The position numbers and the translations under genes are program-made. 64,000 nucleotides of DNA from Paenibacillus humicola (GTDB lineage Bacteria; Bacillota; Bacilli; Paenibacillales; Paenibacillaceae). The notes below the pieces were generated by a model that saw only the letters and a list, made by a program, of their open reading frames with translations, was not told the origin of the DNA and ran no database searches. Below are positions 50,055 to 58,997 of this stretch, piece by piece (positions within the stretch are counted from its first letter, which is position 1; each line of letters starts with the position of its first letter). The stretch covers positions 4,924,501 through 4,988,500 of the forward strand of contig NZ_JAQGPL010000001.1 in NCBI RefSeq assembly GCF_028826105.1, in the 5' to 3' direction.

Positions 50055-50900
50055 TTACCCCTTGGTACCGCCGCTGAAGTTAAAGCCTGCGGACATATAC
50101 CGCTGCGACAGGATGTAGAGAAGCACCGCCGGAATGGTATACAAGAAGGAAAATGCAGCCAGTTTGCCGTATTCGACCGTGCCGTACTGCCCGAAAAACT
50201 GATAAATACTAACCGAGGCCGGCAGTTTCTCCGGCGTCTGAATCAAAATGAACGGCACGAAAAAGTTGCCCCAGCTGTGCGAAAAGGTAAAAATCGCCAC
50301 CGTGAACGTACCGGGAAGCATGAGCGGGACGACAATTTTTCGCAGCGAAGCCCATACGGACGCCCCGTCCACCCATGACGCTTCCTCCAAATCGATCGGA
50401 ACCGAGTCCATGAAATTTTTCATAATCCAGATCGCATACGGAAGAGCTGTCGCCGTTAAGAACATCATCGTCCAAATAATCGAATCTTCAAAATGAAGAT
50501 AAAGAAACAGCTCGTACACCGGCACCATCACCGCTGTAATCGGCAGGCCGGTGGTAAACAAAATGATATACATAAAGGGGCGTTTAAATTTCAACTGGTA
50601 CCGCGACAGCGGATACGCCGCCAAACCGGCGACGATGACGATCAGAATCGATTGACCCAGCGACAAAAAAATACCGTTGGCAAACGCCCGCTGGTTCGCC
50701 TTATCCGTGACGATGGAGGCGAAGTTCTGAAGCGTCGGCTTGGCCGGTACGTTGACCGATAACGTCGCCGCCGGATCGAAGGAGGCAAAGATCATCCACA
50801 GCAAAGGAACGATAAATAAAACGCCGATCAGACTGAGCACAGCGTAGGCAATGACTTTCTCCGCGACAAAGCGGTTCCACCGAATGCTGCGTTTTGGCAC
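50055..50900 (-). CDS. Carbohydrate ABC transporter permease, MalG type
   Basis: A 281-residue permease with six predicted helices. The EAA loop is DLEEASWVDGASVWASLRKI near residue 178, and the end is QRYMSAGFNFSGGTKG. GTG 50900 follows AAAGGAGGG by 8 bases. It starts 33 bases after the upstream permease stop and is the last gene of the operon, followed by a terminator. It partners the 50934-51854 permease and the 51934-53370 binding protein. The ATPase is expected elsewhere. Confidence 0.92.
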   Translation of the reverse strand: MPKRSIRWNRFVAEKVIAYAVLSLIGVLFIVPLLWMIFASFDPAATLSVNVPAKPTLQNFASIVTDKANQRAFANGIFLSLGQSILIVIVAGLAAYPLSRYQLKFKRPFMYIILFTTGLPITAVMVPVYELFLYLHFEDSIIWTMMFLTATALPYAIWIMKNFMDSVPIDLEEASWVDGASVWASLRKIVVPLMLPGTFTVAIFTFSHSWGNFFVPFILIQTPEKLPASVSIYQFFGQYGTVEYGKLAAFSFLYTIPAVLLYILSQRYMSAGFNFSGGTKG

Positions 50901-50933
50901 CGGAAATTCCCTCCTTTGAAGCCATGCGCTTGC

Positions 50934-51854
50934 TTAAATTTGAACCTTCAGGAACCGGATATAGCTGATGCTGGCAATAATGCCGATGACGAGCAAAATG
51001 AGCGAAATCGCCGTACCGTAGCCGAGCTGGTAATTCGCAAACGCCTGATGATACATATAAAGCGGCAGCGTCTCCGTCTTGTTGCCCGGCCCGCCGCCGG
51101 TAAGCGAGAATATGAGCGTAAACAAGCCGAGCGTCTGCAGCGTAATGAGCACCATGTTCGTGACGATGGAGCCCTTGATCATCGGAAGCGTGACCCGCCA
51201 CAGCCGCTGCCAGCCGGAAGCGCCGTCAATCATCGCGGCCTCCGTAACTTCTTTGGGCACATCGCCGAGCGCCGACTGAAACACAAGCATGGAAAATGCC
51301 GTCCCGTGCCATATGTTCGCCACCACCACGGACGTCATCGGAAATTGATACAGCCAGGAGACGGGTTTCGCTCCGAGCCAGCCGAGCATAATGTTGGCGG
51401 TGCCTTGGTCGCTTAGAAAAGCAAACCAGATGAAGGCGACGACAATTTCCGGCGTGACCCACCCTGCGATGACGAGCGTGCCGATCAGGCTGCGAAACTT
51501 GCGGTTCCGTTCGTTCATCATGAGCGCGATGATCAGGCCCAGCACCTGCTGGCCGATGACCGCCGAAAAAATAAGCACGATGATCGTGTTCCAGACGGCC
51601 GTACGGAAGTTGGGGTCCGCGAACATCGAACTGAAATTATCAAACCCCACAAACTCCGTGTGGATGGAAGCCGATCCCGTCAAGGACATATTCGTAAAAG
51701 CGAAATAAAAAGTGAGCACGATCGGAACAAAGAAAAAGACCAGGAGCAAAGCGAACGTTGGAAAAAGAAAAATCGCGGCCCGGTACGAATCTCTTTGGCG
51801 AGAAAAATGGCTGCCCCGGTACAAGGACACGGATGCGTCGACGTTAGCCTTCAT
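50934..51854 (-). CDS. Carbohydrate ABC transporter permease, MalF/UgpA type
   Basis: A 306-residue permease. After a 25-residue cytosolic start, helix 1 is FLFPTFALLLVFFFVPIVLT. The EAA loop is VTEAAMIDGASGWQRLWRVT near residue 210, followed by LFTLIFSLTGGGPGNKTETL, a loop shared by CUT1 MalF-type permeases. ATG 51854 follows GGGGAGG by 8 bases. It lies 79 bases after the binding-protein stop. Confidence 0.92.
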   Translation of the reverse strand: MKANVDASVSLYRGSHFSRQRDSYRAAIFLFPTFALLLVFFFVPIVLTFYFAFTNMSLTGSASIHTEFVGFDNFSSMFADPNFRTAVWNTIIVLIFSAVIGQQVLGLIIALMMNERNRKFRSLIGTLVIAGWVTPEIVVAFIWFAFLSDQGTANIMLGWLGAKPVSWLYQFPMTSVVVANIWHGTAFSMLVFQSALGDVPKEVTEAAMIDGASGWQRLWRVTLPMIKGSIVTNMVLITLQTLGLFTLIFSLTGGGPGNKTETLPLYMYHQAFANYQLGYGTAISLILLVIGIIASISYIRFLKVQI

Positions 51855-51933
51855 CGTTACGAAACCTCCCCGGAGAAGGAATACCGGACGCCGCTCATAC
51901 AGCTTGGCGGCGTCCGGAGATCAGCAATCCAAA

Positions 51934-53370
51934 CTAGTTCTTCTCCTCGACTTTGTCTTTGCCTGCTATGCGTTCGACGTTCTGCGCGTATTGTTTCATG
52001 GCCGCATCGGGAGTCAGGCTGCCCGTGGCTACCCCTTCCACGACGCTCTGAATTTGCGTGGAAATCGCCGGGTAATCGGTATTGGCCGGCCTGAAGTGGG
52101 TGAATGCCGTAAACTTGGTCGCCTGCGCGAACGATTGGCCCGGCGTATTCGCATATTCCGGATCGTCAGCGACATCCTTTCTCGGCGACAGGTTGCCTTG
52201 ATGCATGTTATACCATTTGTTGTTGTCCTTGTTGATCGCGAGCTGGATAAACTTCCAGGCCTCATCCTTCTGCTTCGATTTCGACGCGATGGAGAGCGCC
52301 CAGCCGCCGGACATGGACGTGAATCCGGGGCCCTGCCCGTTCTGCGTCGGCATGGCGGCGAGCTGATAGACCTTTGTTCCATCCGGCCACGGCGCCGCTC
52401 CGTTCTGAACCCAGGAGCCCGGAAGCCAGTTGCCGTTGAGCGCGATGCCCACCTGTTCCTTCGGCATCAGCTGGTCGACGAGCGTATTGCCCGCCTGCCC
52501 GTTCAGAACCTGAGAGGGCGGAGGACCGAGCTTTTCTTTGGCGATGGTGGAAATAAACTGCAGCGCATCCTTGAATCCCGGGCTTTGCGCCACCCATTTG
52601 CCCGTGCTGTCGTTGTAGAGCGTGTCATTCGTGCCGTAAAGCAGCATTTCGAACGTTTGCATGGACGTCGCTTCGCCCGTCGCTTTGCCGACGTTGCTCC
52701 AGAACGGCGTCACGCCCGGAACCTTTTGCTTAATCGTTCTGGCCGCGTTTAAAATGTCGTTCCAGTTCTTCGGTTCCCAAGGCACCGGCAGACCGGCTTT
52801 TTTGAAAATATTGGTGTCGTACCACAGCCCCCGGGTGTCCGTGCTGTACGGAACGCCGTAGATTTTGCCGTCGCTGCTCGTTACGCCCTGCTTCATCGCA
52901 TCGACGAAATTGCTCCAATCCGGCCATGCCGACACCTTGTCGTTCAAAGGCTCGAGATAGCCGGCCGCCGCATCGGAATTAATGAGAAACGTATCCTCCG
53001 TCACAATGTCGGGAGCGGTTTCATCGGATTTCATCATCAGTGCGATTTTCGTATAAAAATCGTTCTCGGAGGCTTGGATCGGCACAAGCTCCACCGTTAC
53101 CCCGCTGTTCTGCGATTCGAATTGGGTTTTGACCTGCTTGAGCCACTCTTCGCCCCATATGGGCGGCGTCCCGAATTTTTGGTAAGCAACCTTGATCACT
53201 TTTTTCCCGCCGTCATCGGCTTTGCCGGCCGCATTATTGCCCGAGCCGCTCGAAGCGGCATTTCCTTGCGGGGACGACGCCGAATTGGAGGAGCATGCCG
53301 CCAGGGAGCAGGCAAGCAGCAGGGCCAATAACATGGGCAACCGTCTCAGCAGCGATTTTCGAATATTCAT
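51934..53370 (-). CDS. Carbohydrate ABC transporter substrate-binding lipoprotein
   Basis: A 478-residue family-1 solute-binding protein. The signal peptide (two Arg-rich positions, then LLALLLACSLAAC) gives lipidated Cys26 and a Ser/Gly/Asn linker. Mature sequence includes KVAYQKFGTPPIWGEEWLKQ, APDIVTEDTFLINSD and DEAWKFIQLAINKDNNKWYN. ATG 53370 follows AAGGCGG. It is the first gene of a three-gene importer operon, about 440 nt downstream of a probable promoter and operator. The regulator upstream is of the GntR/LacI (AraR-like) type, suggesting a pentose, arabinoside or similar sugar, but this is inference. Confidence 0.92.
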   Translation of the reverse strand: MNIRKSLLRRLPMLLALLLACSLAACSSNSASSPQGNAASSGSGNNAAGKADDGGKKVIKVAYQKFGTPPIWGEEWLKQVKTQFESQNSGVTVELVPIQASENDFYTKIALMMKSDETAPDIVTEDTFLINSDAAAGYLEPLNDKVSAWPDWSNFVDAMKQGVTSSDGKIYGVPYSTDTRGLWYDTNIFKKAGLPVPWEPKNWNDILNAARTIKQKVPGVTPFWSNVGKATGEATSMQTFEMLLYGTNDTLYNDSTGKWVAQSPGFKDALQFISTIAKEKLGPPPSQVLNGQAGNTLVDQLMPKEQVGIALNGNWLPGSWVQNGAAPWPDGTKVYQLAAMPTQNGQGPGFTSMSGGWALSIASKSKQKDEAWKFIQLAINKDNNKWYNMHQGNLSPRKDVADDPEYANTPGQSFAQATKFTAFTHFRPANTDYPAISTQIQSVVEGVATGSLTPDAAMKQYAQNVERIAGKDKVEEKN

Positions 53371-53788
53371 CCTTCGTACCGCCTTCCTTGTCCTTATTGT
53401 TCAGACTGCCGAATTCTGGATGTTATCGTTCGTAGGTTTCTTAGGCTCGCGTTGGCTGGACCCCTCCCGTATCGAAAAATGTATAGAAGAAGATCCTTGG
53501 CGGATCTTGTTCCCGAATGAAACTGCGCCGTATAACGGAACATGTAATTTCGAACAACAAGAGAACGCTTTCATTAGCAGGCCGAGAAGAACCGGCTGGG
53601 GCGTTTTGGCGGCGAAACATGCTTCATCCCTTCGCTCTGCAGAGAAAAAAGAACAGAGAAAGAAGGCGAAAAGTTATCGTTTTCCCAGGTTGAAACCGAG
53701 CATCCTATGTAGAGCCGAAAATTGGAAAAAGAGGCTTCGAAGAAAGAAGAATAGTTGGGAAGGAAGACTGACGTAGCTGTTGGATGTC
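53371..53788 (-). other. Long untranslated leader of the binding-protein operon
   Basis: If transcription starts at the promoter near 53814, the mRNA carries about 440 nt before the binding-protein start. No convincing ORF lies in it on the minus strand. It contains a strong cre box (53560-53573) and purine-rich stretches, but I found no known riboswitch or T-box signature. A second promoter inside it, for example TTGTTC n17 TATACG at about 53530-53558, is possible but weak. Confidence 0.4.
53560..53573 (-). promoter_or_regulatory. cre box (CcpA site)
   Basis: Minus strand TGAAAGCGTTCTCT matches TGWAANCGNTNWCA at 13 of 14 positions. It lies 190 bases before the binding-protein start and about 240 past the upstream promoter, so it would act as a roadblock or on an internal promoter. 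Confidence 0.7.
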
Positions 53789-53849
53789 ATACCAACTATT
53801 ATACTTGTTTTGTTGGTATAATATTATCACATCATTTTTGATATGTCAT
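53789..53849 (-). promoter_or_regulatory. Promoter and GntR-type operator of the uptake operon
   Basis: Minus strand ATGACA (53844-53849) and TAATAT (53821-53826) with a 17-bp spacer predict a start near 53814. ATACCAAC (53789-53796) and GTTGGTAT (53812-53819) are perfect 8-bp inverted arms 15 bp apart that straddle that start, a classical repressor position. The regulator gene lies immediately upstream. Confidence 0.65.
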
Positions 53850-53880
53850 TACATTTCAAACAAAATACAAGATTGATATC

Positions 53881-54999
53881 TCAACTCATTCCTTTCGTAA
53901 AAGAGTCATGCCGCACAAGCTTAAAATCGATTACCGTTTGCAGAGGCACCTCCTTGCCTTCCAGCTGCGCGAGCAGCAATTCAACCGCCTTTTCGCCGAG
54001 CGCGGTCTCGTCCTGTTTAATATGCGGAAACACCTTTTCGCCGATCGGCTGTTTGATGAAATCGAAGCATGCAATGGCGCAGTCTTCCGGAATTTTTTTG
54101 CCCATCTTTTTCAAAACGGAAGCCAGCAGGACGGCGTTGTAATATTCGCAGGCGACAAACGCCTTGATTTGCGGGTTTTCCTCCAGGAAACTCCTTAAAT
54201 TGTCTTCGTCGCGGCTGCCGTTTTTATCCGAAAGCCGGCGGGAAAGCTTCGTGAACAGGCTGCTTTGGCTGATCATGATGCCCCTTTGCAGCAGCGCCGA
54301 CGTAAAGCCGGAAACCCGCTCCTCGATGGAACTCGTATTTTCTTCCGAAGAGGAAATAAAGGCAATCCGCTCGTACCCTTCCTCCAGCAAATAATTCGTC
54401 AAAACTTGAGACGCCAGCTTGTTGTCCGTGTAGACCGCGCAGGCGGGAATGCCTTTCAAGTATTTGTCGACAAGCACGACGGGAAAACGCTTGTAAACCA
54501 GCTGCAGCAGCTCGGCATTGTAATGCTCCCCGTTGACCGGGCAGACGATCATGCCTTTCACGCCGGCCTGGACAAGCGACCGGATGGCTTGTTCTTCCCG
54601 ATCCTGACATCCGTTCGTAAACTTCACGATCAAATGGTACTGCATCCGCGAAAGAAGCCGTTCGATCGTGCGCAAGATTTCCAGGCCGAACGTTTCCGAG
54701 TAATCCGTGGATACGATGCCGATTAACCGTTCAGCAATGGGCAGCGGCTTGGGGCTTTCTTGGAAAGGGGCGAAATGGACCGGGGGAGAAACGGTGACGA
54801 AGGAGCCTTTCCCGCGTATGCGCTCGACCATGCCGCTTTGCGACAGCTGGTCAAGCGCTTTTTTGGACGTGATCCGGCTGACCTGAAACATTTGGCCGAG
54901 CTCTTTTTCCGAAGGGATGCGGTCGGCCGGCTTTAATCGCCCGCTTTGAATTTCATCCAGCAGATAGTGAACAATTTTTTTATACATCGGCGTTTCCAT
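53881..54999 (-). CDS. GntR/LacI-type transcriptional regulator (AraR-like)
   Basis: A 372-residue repressor. Residues about 3-72 form a GntR winged helix (PADRIPSEKELGQMFQVSRI and GMVERIRGKGSFVT). Residues about 90-365 form a LacI/periplasmic-binding-type sugar-sensing domain (IGIVSTDYSETFGLEILRTI, then VVLVDKYLKGIPACAVYTDN and CAIACFDFIKQP). This two-domain layout is that of AraR. ATG 54999 follows CAGGTGA. It reads toward the binding-protein operon, whose promoter contains a palindrome fitting a GntR-type dimer, so it probably represses that operon until a sugar binds. Confidence 0.92.
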   Translation of the reverse strand: METPMYKKIVHYLLDEIQSGRLKPADRIPSEKELGQMFQVSRITSKKALDQLSQSGMVERIRGKGSFVTVSPPVHFAPFQESPKPLPIAERLIGIVSTDYSETFGLEILRTIERLLSRMQYHLIVKFTNGCQDREEQAIRSLVQAGVKGMIVCPVNGEHYNAELLQLVYKRFPVVLVDKYLKGIPACAVYTDNKLASQVLTNYLLEEGYERIAFISSSEENTSSIEERVSGFTSALLQRGIMISQSSLFTKLSRRLSDKNGSRDEDNLRSFLEENPQIKAFVACEYYNAVLLASVLKKMGKKIPEDCAIACFDFIKQPIGEKVFPHIKQDETALGEKAVELLLAQLEGKEVPLQTVIDFKLVRHDSFTKGMS

Positions 55000-55335
55000 C
55001 CGTGATCACCTGCAGAAATAATATAATATATCAAACATATCATATATACCATGTATGCTCAATGATGATCGGTAATTATATTGTTCGCTTTCTGCAAAAC
55101 GAGGATACCGGACAGGACGTTCACAAAAGGTAGGCCAGCGCTTCACGTTTGATTGCGCGTATAAAGCCGAACGTGCCGCGATAAAGTTGGAAATCCGAAC
55201 GCTCACGCCCGAACCAAGATCCCGAACGATCGAAAAATTTGAATATAATATTGCGTTAATTGGCAATTCAGGCTAATTTTTTGAGATAATGATCTTGGAA
55301 TAAATATCAAATCGAAAAATCAGGAGGAGATACGA
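55000..55335. other. Divergent intergenic region between the GntR regulator and GlcG-like genes
   Basis: 336 bases, strongly AT-rich next to both genes. It has several TATAAT-like runs (for example near 55020 and 55245) but no pair I would call firmly. No gene or terminator is seen. Confidence 0.4.
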
Positions 55336-55755
55336 ATGATGGAAATGACGTTAGATTTGGCTAAGAAGATCATCGAAGCGGCAGAACAGGAATCCAAAAG
55401 CCTCGGTATTGCTATGGTCATAGCCATAGTGAATAAAGGAGGCAACCTCGTGGCCGTTCATCGTATGGATGATGCTTGGCTGGCTAGCATCGAAATCGCC
55501 CAAAACAAAGCATGGACCTCCGTAGCACTCAAAACGGCGACGGCAAATTTGGCGGATGCCACCGTTCCATCGGCTGAACTGTATGGCTTAACCACCACAA
55601 ATGGCGGAAAAATCATCGTTTTCGGGGGTGGAATTCCGCTGGAATCAGATGGCGAGATCATCGGCGCAATCGGCGTAAGCGGCAGCGCCGTTCCTAACGA
55701 TGTAAAAGTGGCAGAGGCGGGCGTGGAAGCATTCGCAAATCTGATTAAGAAATAA
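55336..55755 (+). CDS. GlcG/HbpS-family haem-binding-type protein
   Basis: A 139-residue protein of the GlcG/HbpS (DUF336) family. Signature stretches are GIAMVIAIVNKGGNLVAVHR near residue 25, AQNKAWTSVALKTAT near 55 and the glycine-rich IIVFGGGIPLESDGEIIGAI near 95 followed by GVSGS. The family binds haem or cobalamin degradation ligands, or is an accessory in glycolate, propanediol and aromatic catabolism, often with unknown role. AGGAGG precedes ATG 55336 by 7 bases. No signal peptide, so cytosolic. It is a single-gene transcript followed by a hairpin. Confidence 0.88.
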   Translation: MMEMTLDLAKKIIEAAEQESKSLGIAMVIAIVNKGGNLVAVHRMDDAWLASIEIAQNKAWTSVALKTATANLADATVPSAELYGLTTTNGGKIIVFGGGIPLESDGEIIGAIGVSGSAVPNDVKVAEAGVEAFANLIKK

Positions 55756-55790
55756 TGAAACGTTCACGATCGACCGGAACCGGGAAAAGA

Positions 55791-55811
55791 GGGCTGCCAT
55801 TAAGGCAGCCC
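55791..55811. terminator. Terminator between the convergent GlcG-like and zinc-ADH genes
   Basis: GGGCTGCC and GGCAGCCC form an 8-bp stem with a 5-nt loop. On the minus strand CTCTTTTCCC follows. It lies 36 bases past the GlcG-like stop. Confidence 0.6.
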
Positions 55812-55984
55812 TGCCGCAAACGCTGCATATGGAATCAATACTTGCCTGTACGGCGATGCTCGAACTTATGACCGTCCATCTTGTCAACCTCAACGATGCC
55901 AGATCGCTTTAATCGCTCAGTTAAGCACCCTGAAGATACCAAGACCCAGCTCCGGCCACCCCGAGCGATGCGAAAGCTATTCAC

Positions 55985-57202
55985 CTAGGCCTGCAAGAAA
56001 CCGTGCGGGTCGATGACAAATTTCTTCGAAGCGCCCCGGTCGAATTCCGCGTAGGCGGCAGGCGCCTCATCCAGCGTTATTTTCGTCGCGTTGACCGCTT
56101 TCGCAATTTGCGCTCTGCCGCTCAATATCGACATCATCAAGCTGCGGTGGTACTGCATGACGGGCGTCTGTCCGGTAACGAACGTATGCGACTTGGCCCA
56201 TCCGAGACCGAAGCGGATTTTGAGCGTTCCGATTTTGGCATCGGCATCGGATGCGCCTGGATCGCCGGTCACATACAATCCGGGAATGCCAAGACGTCCG
56301 CCAGCCCGCGTAACCTGCATAATGGTATTGAGTACGGTTGCCGGCGCTTCGCCGTGTGAACGGCCGTGGCCGTGCGCTTCAAAGCCAACGCAATCGACTG
56401 CGCAGTCGACTTCGGGAACGCCGAGAATGTTTTCGATTTGCTCGCCGAGATCGTCGTGCTCCCGCAAATTAACGGTTTCGCAGCCGAAGCTGCGTGCCTG
56501 CATGAGCCGGTCGGCGTTCAGATCGCCGACGATGACGACCGCCGCTCCAAGCAACTGCGCGGAATGGGCGGCAGCCAGACCAACAGGGCCTGCACCCGCT
56601 ATGTAAACGGTCGAACCGGGCCTGACACCTGCGCTGACGGCTCCGTGGTAGCCGGTCGGGAAAATGTCCGACAGCATCGTCAAATCCAATATTTTCTCCA
56701 TCGCCTGTTCTTTATCCGGGAATTTTAGCAGCTGGAAATCGGCATAGGGAACCATGACGTATTCCGATTGTCCGCCAACCCAGCCTCCCATATCGACGTA
56801 GCCGTAAGCGGACCCCGGACGATCCGGATTGACGTTCTCACACACGTGCGTATTACGCTCTTTGCAGCTTCGGCACCGGCCGCAGGCGATATTGAATGGG
56901 ACGGAGACGAGATCGCCCCTCTTGATGAACTCTACGTCGCGACCGACCTCGATGACTTCGCCCGTAATTTCATGTCCGAGCACGAGACCGCTCGGTGCGG
57001 TCGTACGGCCGCGGACCATGTGCTGATCGCTCCCGCAAATGTTAGTCGTCACGACTTTTAGGATGACGCCGTGATCACATTTGCGTCCGACATTGAGCGG
57101 GTTGACTCCTGGCCCGTCTCTTAACACCAGTTCCGGATACGCAATGTCCCTTACTTCCACCTTGCCCGGCTCAACATACACAACAGCGCGGTTTCCCGAC
57201 AT
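55985..57202 (-). CDS. Zinc-dependent alcohol dehydrogenase, glutathione-independent formaldehyde dehydrogenase-like
   Basis: A 405-residue MDR-family dehydrogenase. Catalytic zinc ligands are Cys56 in TTNICGSDQHM and His77-Glu78 in LVLGHEITGE. The structural-zinc Cys are 107, 110, 113 and 121 in ACGRCRSC and THVCENV. The NAD site is YIAGAGPVGLAAAHSAQLLG near residue 190. The inserted GSAYGYVDMGGWVGGQSEYV and overall length match Pseudomonas-type FdhA, which oxidises formaldehyde without glutathione, often with dismutation. ATG 57202 follows GAGGAGTG. It is monocistronic. Other aldehyde or alcohol substrates are possible. Confidence 0.9.
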   Translation of the reverse strand: MSGNRAVVYVEPGKVEVRDIAYPELVLRDGPGVNPLNVGRKCDHGVILKVVTTNICGSDQHMVRGRTTAPSGLVLGHEITGEVIEVGRDVEFIKRGDLVSVPFNIACGRCRSCKERNTHVCENVNPDRPGSAYGYVDMGGWVGGQSEYVMVPYADFQLLKFPDKEQAMEKILDLTMLSDIFPTGYHGAVSAGVRPGSTVYIAGAGPVGLAAAHSAQLLGAAVVIVGDLNADRLMQARSFGCETVNLREHDDLGEQIENILGVPEVDCAVDCVGFEAHGHGRSHGEAPATVLNTIMQVTRAGGRLGIPGLYVTGDPGASDADAKIGTLKIRFGLGWAKSHTFVTGQTPVMQYHRSLMMSILSGRAQIAKAVNATKITLDEAPAAYAEFDRGASKKFVIDPHGFLQA

Positions 57203-57533
57203 GACTTCACTCCTCATTTGGAATTTTGCCAGCGTTCCGTAAGCGCATTCATGTTGCTCCCCCCATTATACAAGCCGGACGCTCGCAAGAACAATGCAAA
57301 ATCGTTTACTTCCGCAGCAGGAGAGACATATTCGGCATGGAACGACTGGTTTCGTCATCTATCGTTTAAGGAAGTGACGCAAGCAAAAAAAGAGCCCGAA
57401 GGCTCCGGATTCGTCAAGCCCGCACTCGGATTTACCCAGCAGCCTCGGCTTGTTCGTCATGATGTTCAGGTTCATTCTATCCTAACGGACATTTTCGGAA
57501 AATGTATTCCGATCGTTCGCGCGATAATCCGTT
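57203..57533. other. Intergenic region between gcvPB and the zinc-ADH gene
   Basis: 331 bases. It holds the gcv operon terminator (57384-57406) and, to its left, the zinc-ADH promoter, which I could not define. No supported gene. Confidence 0.45.
57384..57406 (-). terminator. Intrinsic terminator of the gcvT-gcvPA-gcvPB operon
   Basis: Minus strand GAGCC-ttcg-GGCTC with a UUCG-type loop, running into TTTTTTTGC. It lies about 130 bases past the gcvPB stop. Confidence 0.82.
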
Positions 57534-58997
57534 CTACCCGCAGGAGCAGTTCAGCACCGGTTTGCGGGCGGCCGACGTTTCGTCAAGCCTCTGGACGACC
57601 GTGCCGTACGGCGCATTTTTGACCAGCTCCGGGTTGGTTCTGGCTTCTTCGGCGATTTGGATCATGGTGTCGCAGAACCGGTCGAGCGTCTCCTTGCTTT
57701 CCGTTTCGGTCGGCTCGATCATGATGCATTCCTCGACGTTGAGCGGAAAATAGACGGTCGGCGGATGGAAGCCGAAATCGAGCAGCCGCTTGGCCACGTC
57801 GAGCGTCCGCACGCCATAGGGCTTCAGGCCGCGGCCGGACATGACGAATTCGTGCTTGCAGACGCCGGGATACGGGATTTCATAGTAGGGCGCAAGCCGG
57901 TGCATCATGTAGTTGGCGTTCAGCACCGCGCATTCGGATACGTATCGAAGTCCTTCCGGACCATAGGTGCGGATATACGTATACGCGCGGACAAGAATGC
58001 CGAAATTGCCGTAAAACGCTTTGACCCGCCCGATCGATTCGGGCCTGCCGCTATCAAGGAAGTAGCTGCCGTCCTGCCTACGCCCGACGATGGGCTTCGG
58101 CAAATAAGGAATCAGCTTGCTTTTGACGCCGACCGGACCGGCTCCGGGGCCGCCGCCGCCGTGCGGCGTGCTCATCGTTTTATGCAAGTTCAGGTGAACG
58201 ACGTCGAACCCCATATCTCCGGGACGGGTCACGCCCATAATGGCATTCGAATTGGCCCCGTCATAGTAAAGCAAGCCGCCCGCCTCGTGGACGATTTTTG
58301 CGATCTCGACGATCTCCCTCTCAAACAGGCCGAGCGTGCTCGGGTTGGTGAGCATAAGCGCCGCCGTGTCGCTGCCGACCGCCCGGCGCAGCGCGTCCAG
58401 ATCCACCAGCCCTTGTTCGTTCGATTGAATCGTCACCGTGTCAAACCCGGCGATAGCGGCGCTGGCGGGGTTCGTCCCGTGCGAGGAGTCCGGCACGATG
58501 ACCTTCGTACGCGTCTCGCCGCGGCTTTCATGGTACGCGCGTATCATCATGAGCCCCGTCCATTCGCCGTGCGCTCCCGCAGCCGGCTGCAGCGTCACCC
58601 GGTCCATGCCGGTCAGCGCGGCCAGGTCGTTTTGCAGCGTATACATCAGTTCAAGCGCGCCCTGGATGCTCTCCTCCGGCTGGTACGGATGGATTTTGGC
58701 GAAGCCGGCGAGCCGGGCCGTATCTTCATTCAGCTTCGGATTGTACTTCATCGTACAGGAGCCAAGCGGATAAAAACCGTTGTCTACGCCGAAATTGCGC
58801 CGCGACAGCTCGGTGTAGTGCCGGATGACGTCCACCTCATAAACCTCCGGAAGCTGCGGCGGGCCTTCCCTCAGCATCGATGCCGGAATATATTCGTCCG
58901 GCGCCTCCTCGGGCACGTCGCAGGGAGGAAGCGAATAAGCGGTACGGCCGGGCTTGCTTAATTCGAAGATCAGCGCTTTTTCCGGTTTCGTAGTCAT
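57534..58997 (-). CDS. gcvPB: Glycine dehydrogenase (decarboxylating) subunit 2
   Basis: A 487-residue PLP-binding subunit of the split glycine-cleavage P protein. The Schiff-base Lys is Lys273 in [20 protein letters not shown], preceded by the glycine-rich [13 protein letters not shown] near 137 and [12 protein letters not shown] near 170. With GcvPA it decarboxylates glycine and passes the aminomethyl group to lipoyl-GcvH. ATG 58997 overlaps the gcvPA stop by four bases (ATGA) with GGGGGAA ahead. It ends in a Cys-rich tail (LNCSCG). Last gene of the riboswitch-controlled operon. Confidence 0.97.
   Translation of the reverse strand: MTTKPEKALIFELSKPGRTAYSLPPCDVPEEAPDEYIPASMLREGPPQLPEVYEVDVIRHYTELSRRNFGVDNGFYPLGSCTMKYNPKLNEDTARLAGFAKIHPYQPEESIQGALELMYTLQNDLAALTGMDRVTLQPAAGAHGEWTGLMMIRAYHESRGETRTKVIVPDSSHGTNPASAAIAGFDTVTIQSNEQGLVDLDALRRAVGSDTAALMLTNPSTLGLFEREIVEIAKIVHEAGGLLYYDGANSNAIMGVTRPGDMGFDVVHLNLHKTMSTPHGGGGPGAGPVGVKSKLIPYLPKPIVGRRQDGSYFLDSGRPESIGRVKAFYGNFGILVRAYTYIRTYGPEGLRYVSECAVLNANYMMHRLAPYYEIPYPGVCKHEFVMSGRGLKPYGVRTLDVAKRLLDFGFHPPTVYFPLNVEECIMIEPTETESKETLDRFCDTMIQIAEEARTNPELVKNAPYGTVVQRLDETSAARKPVLNCSCG

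Noticed and set aside
53192..53776. Plus-strand frame of 194 codons in the leader region
   Set aside because: It overlaps the binding-protein signal peptide in antisense, has no ribosome site, and its product shows no domain.
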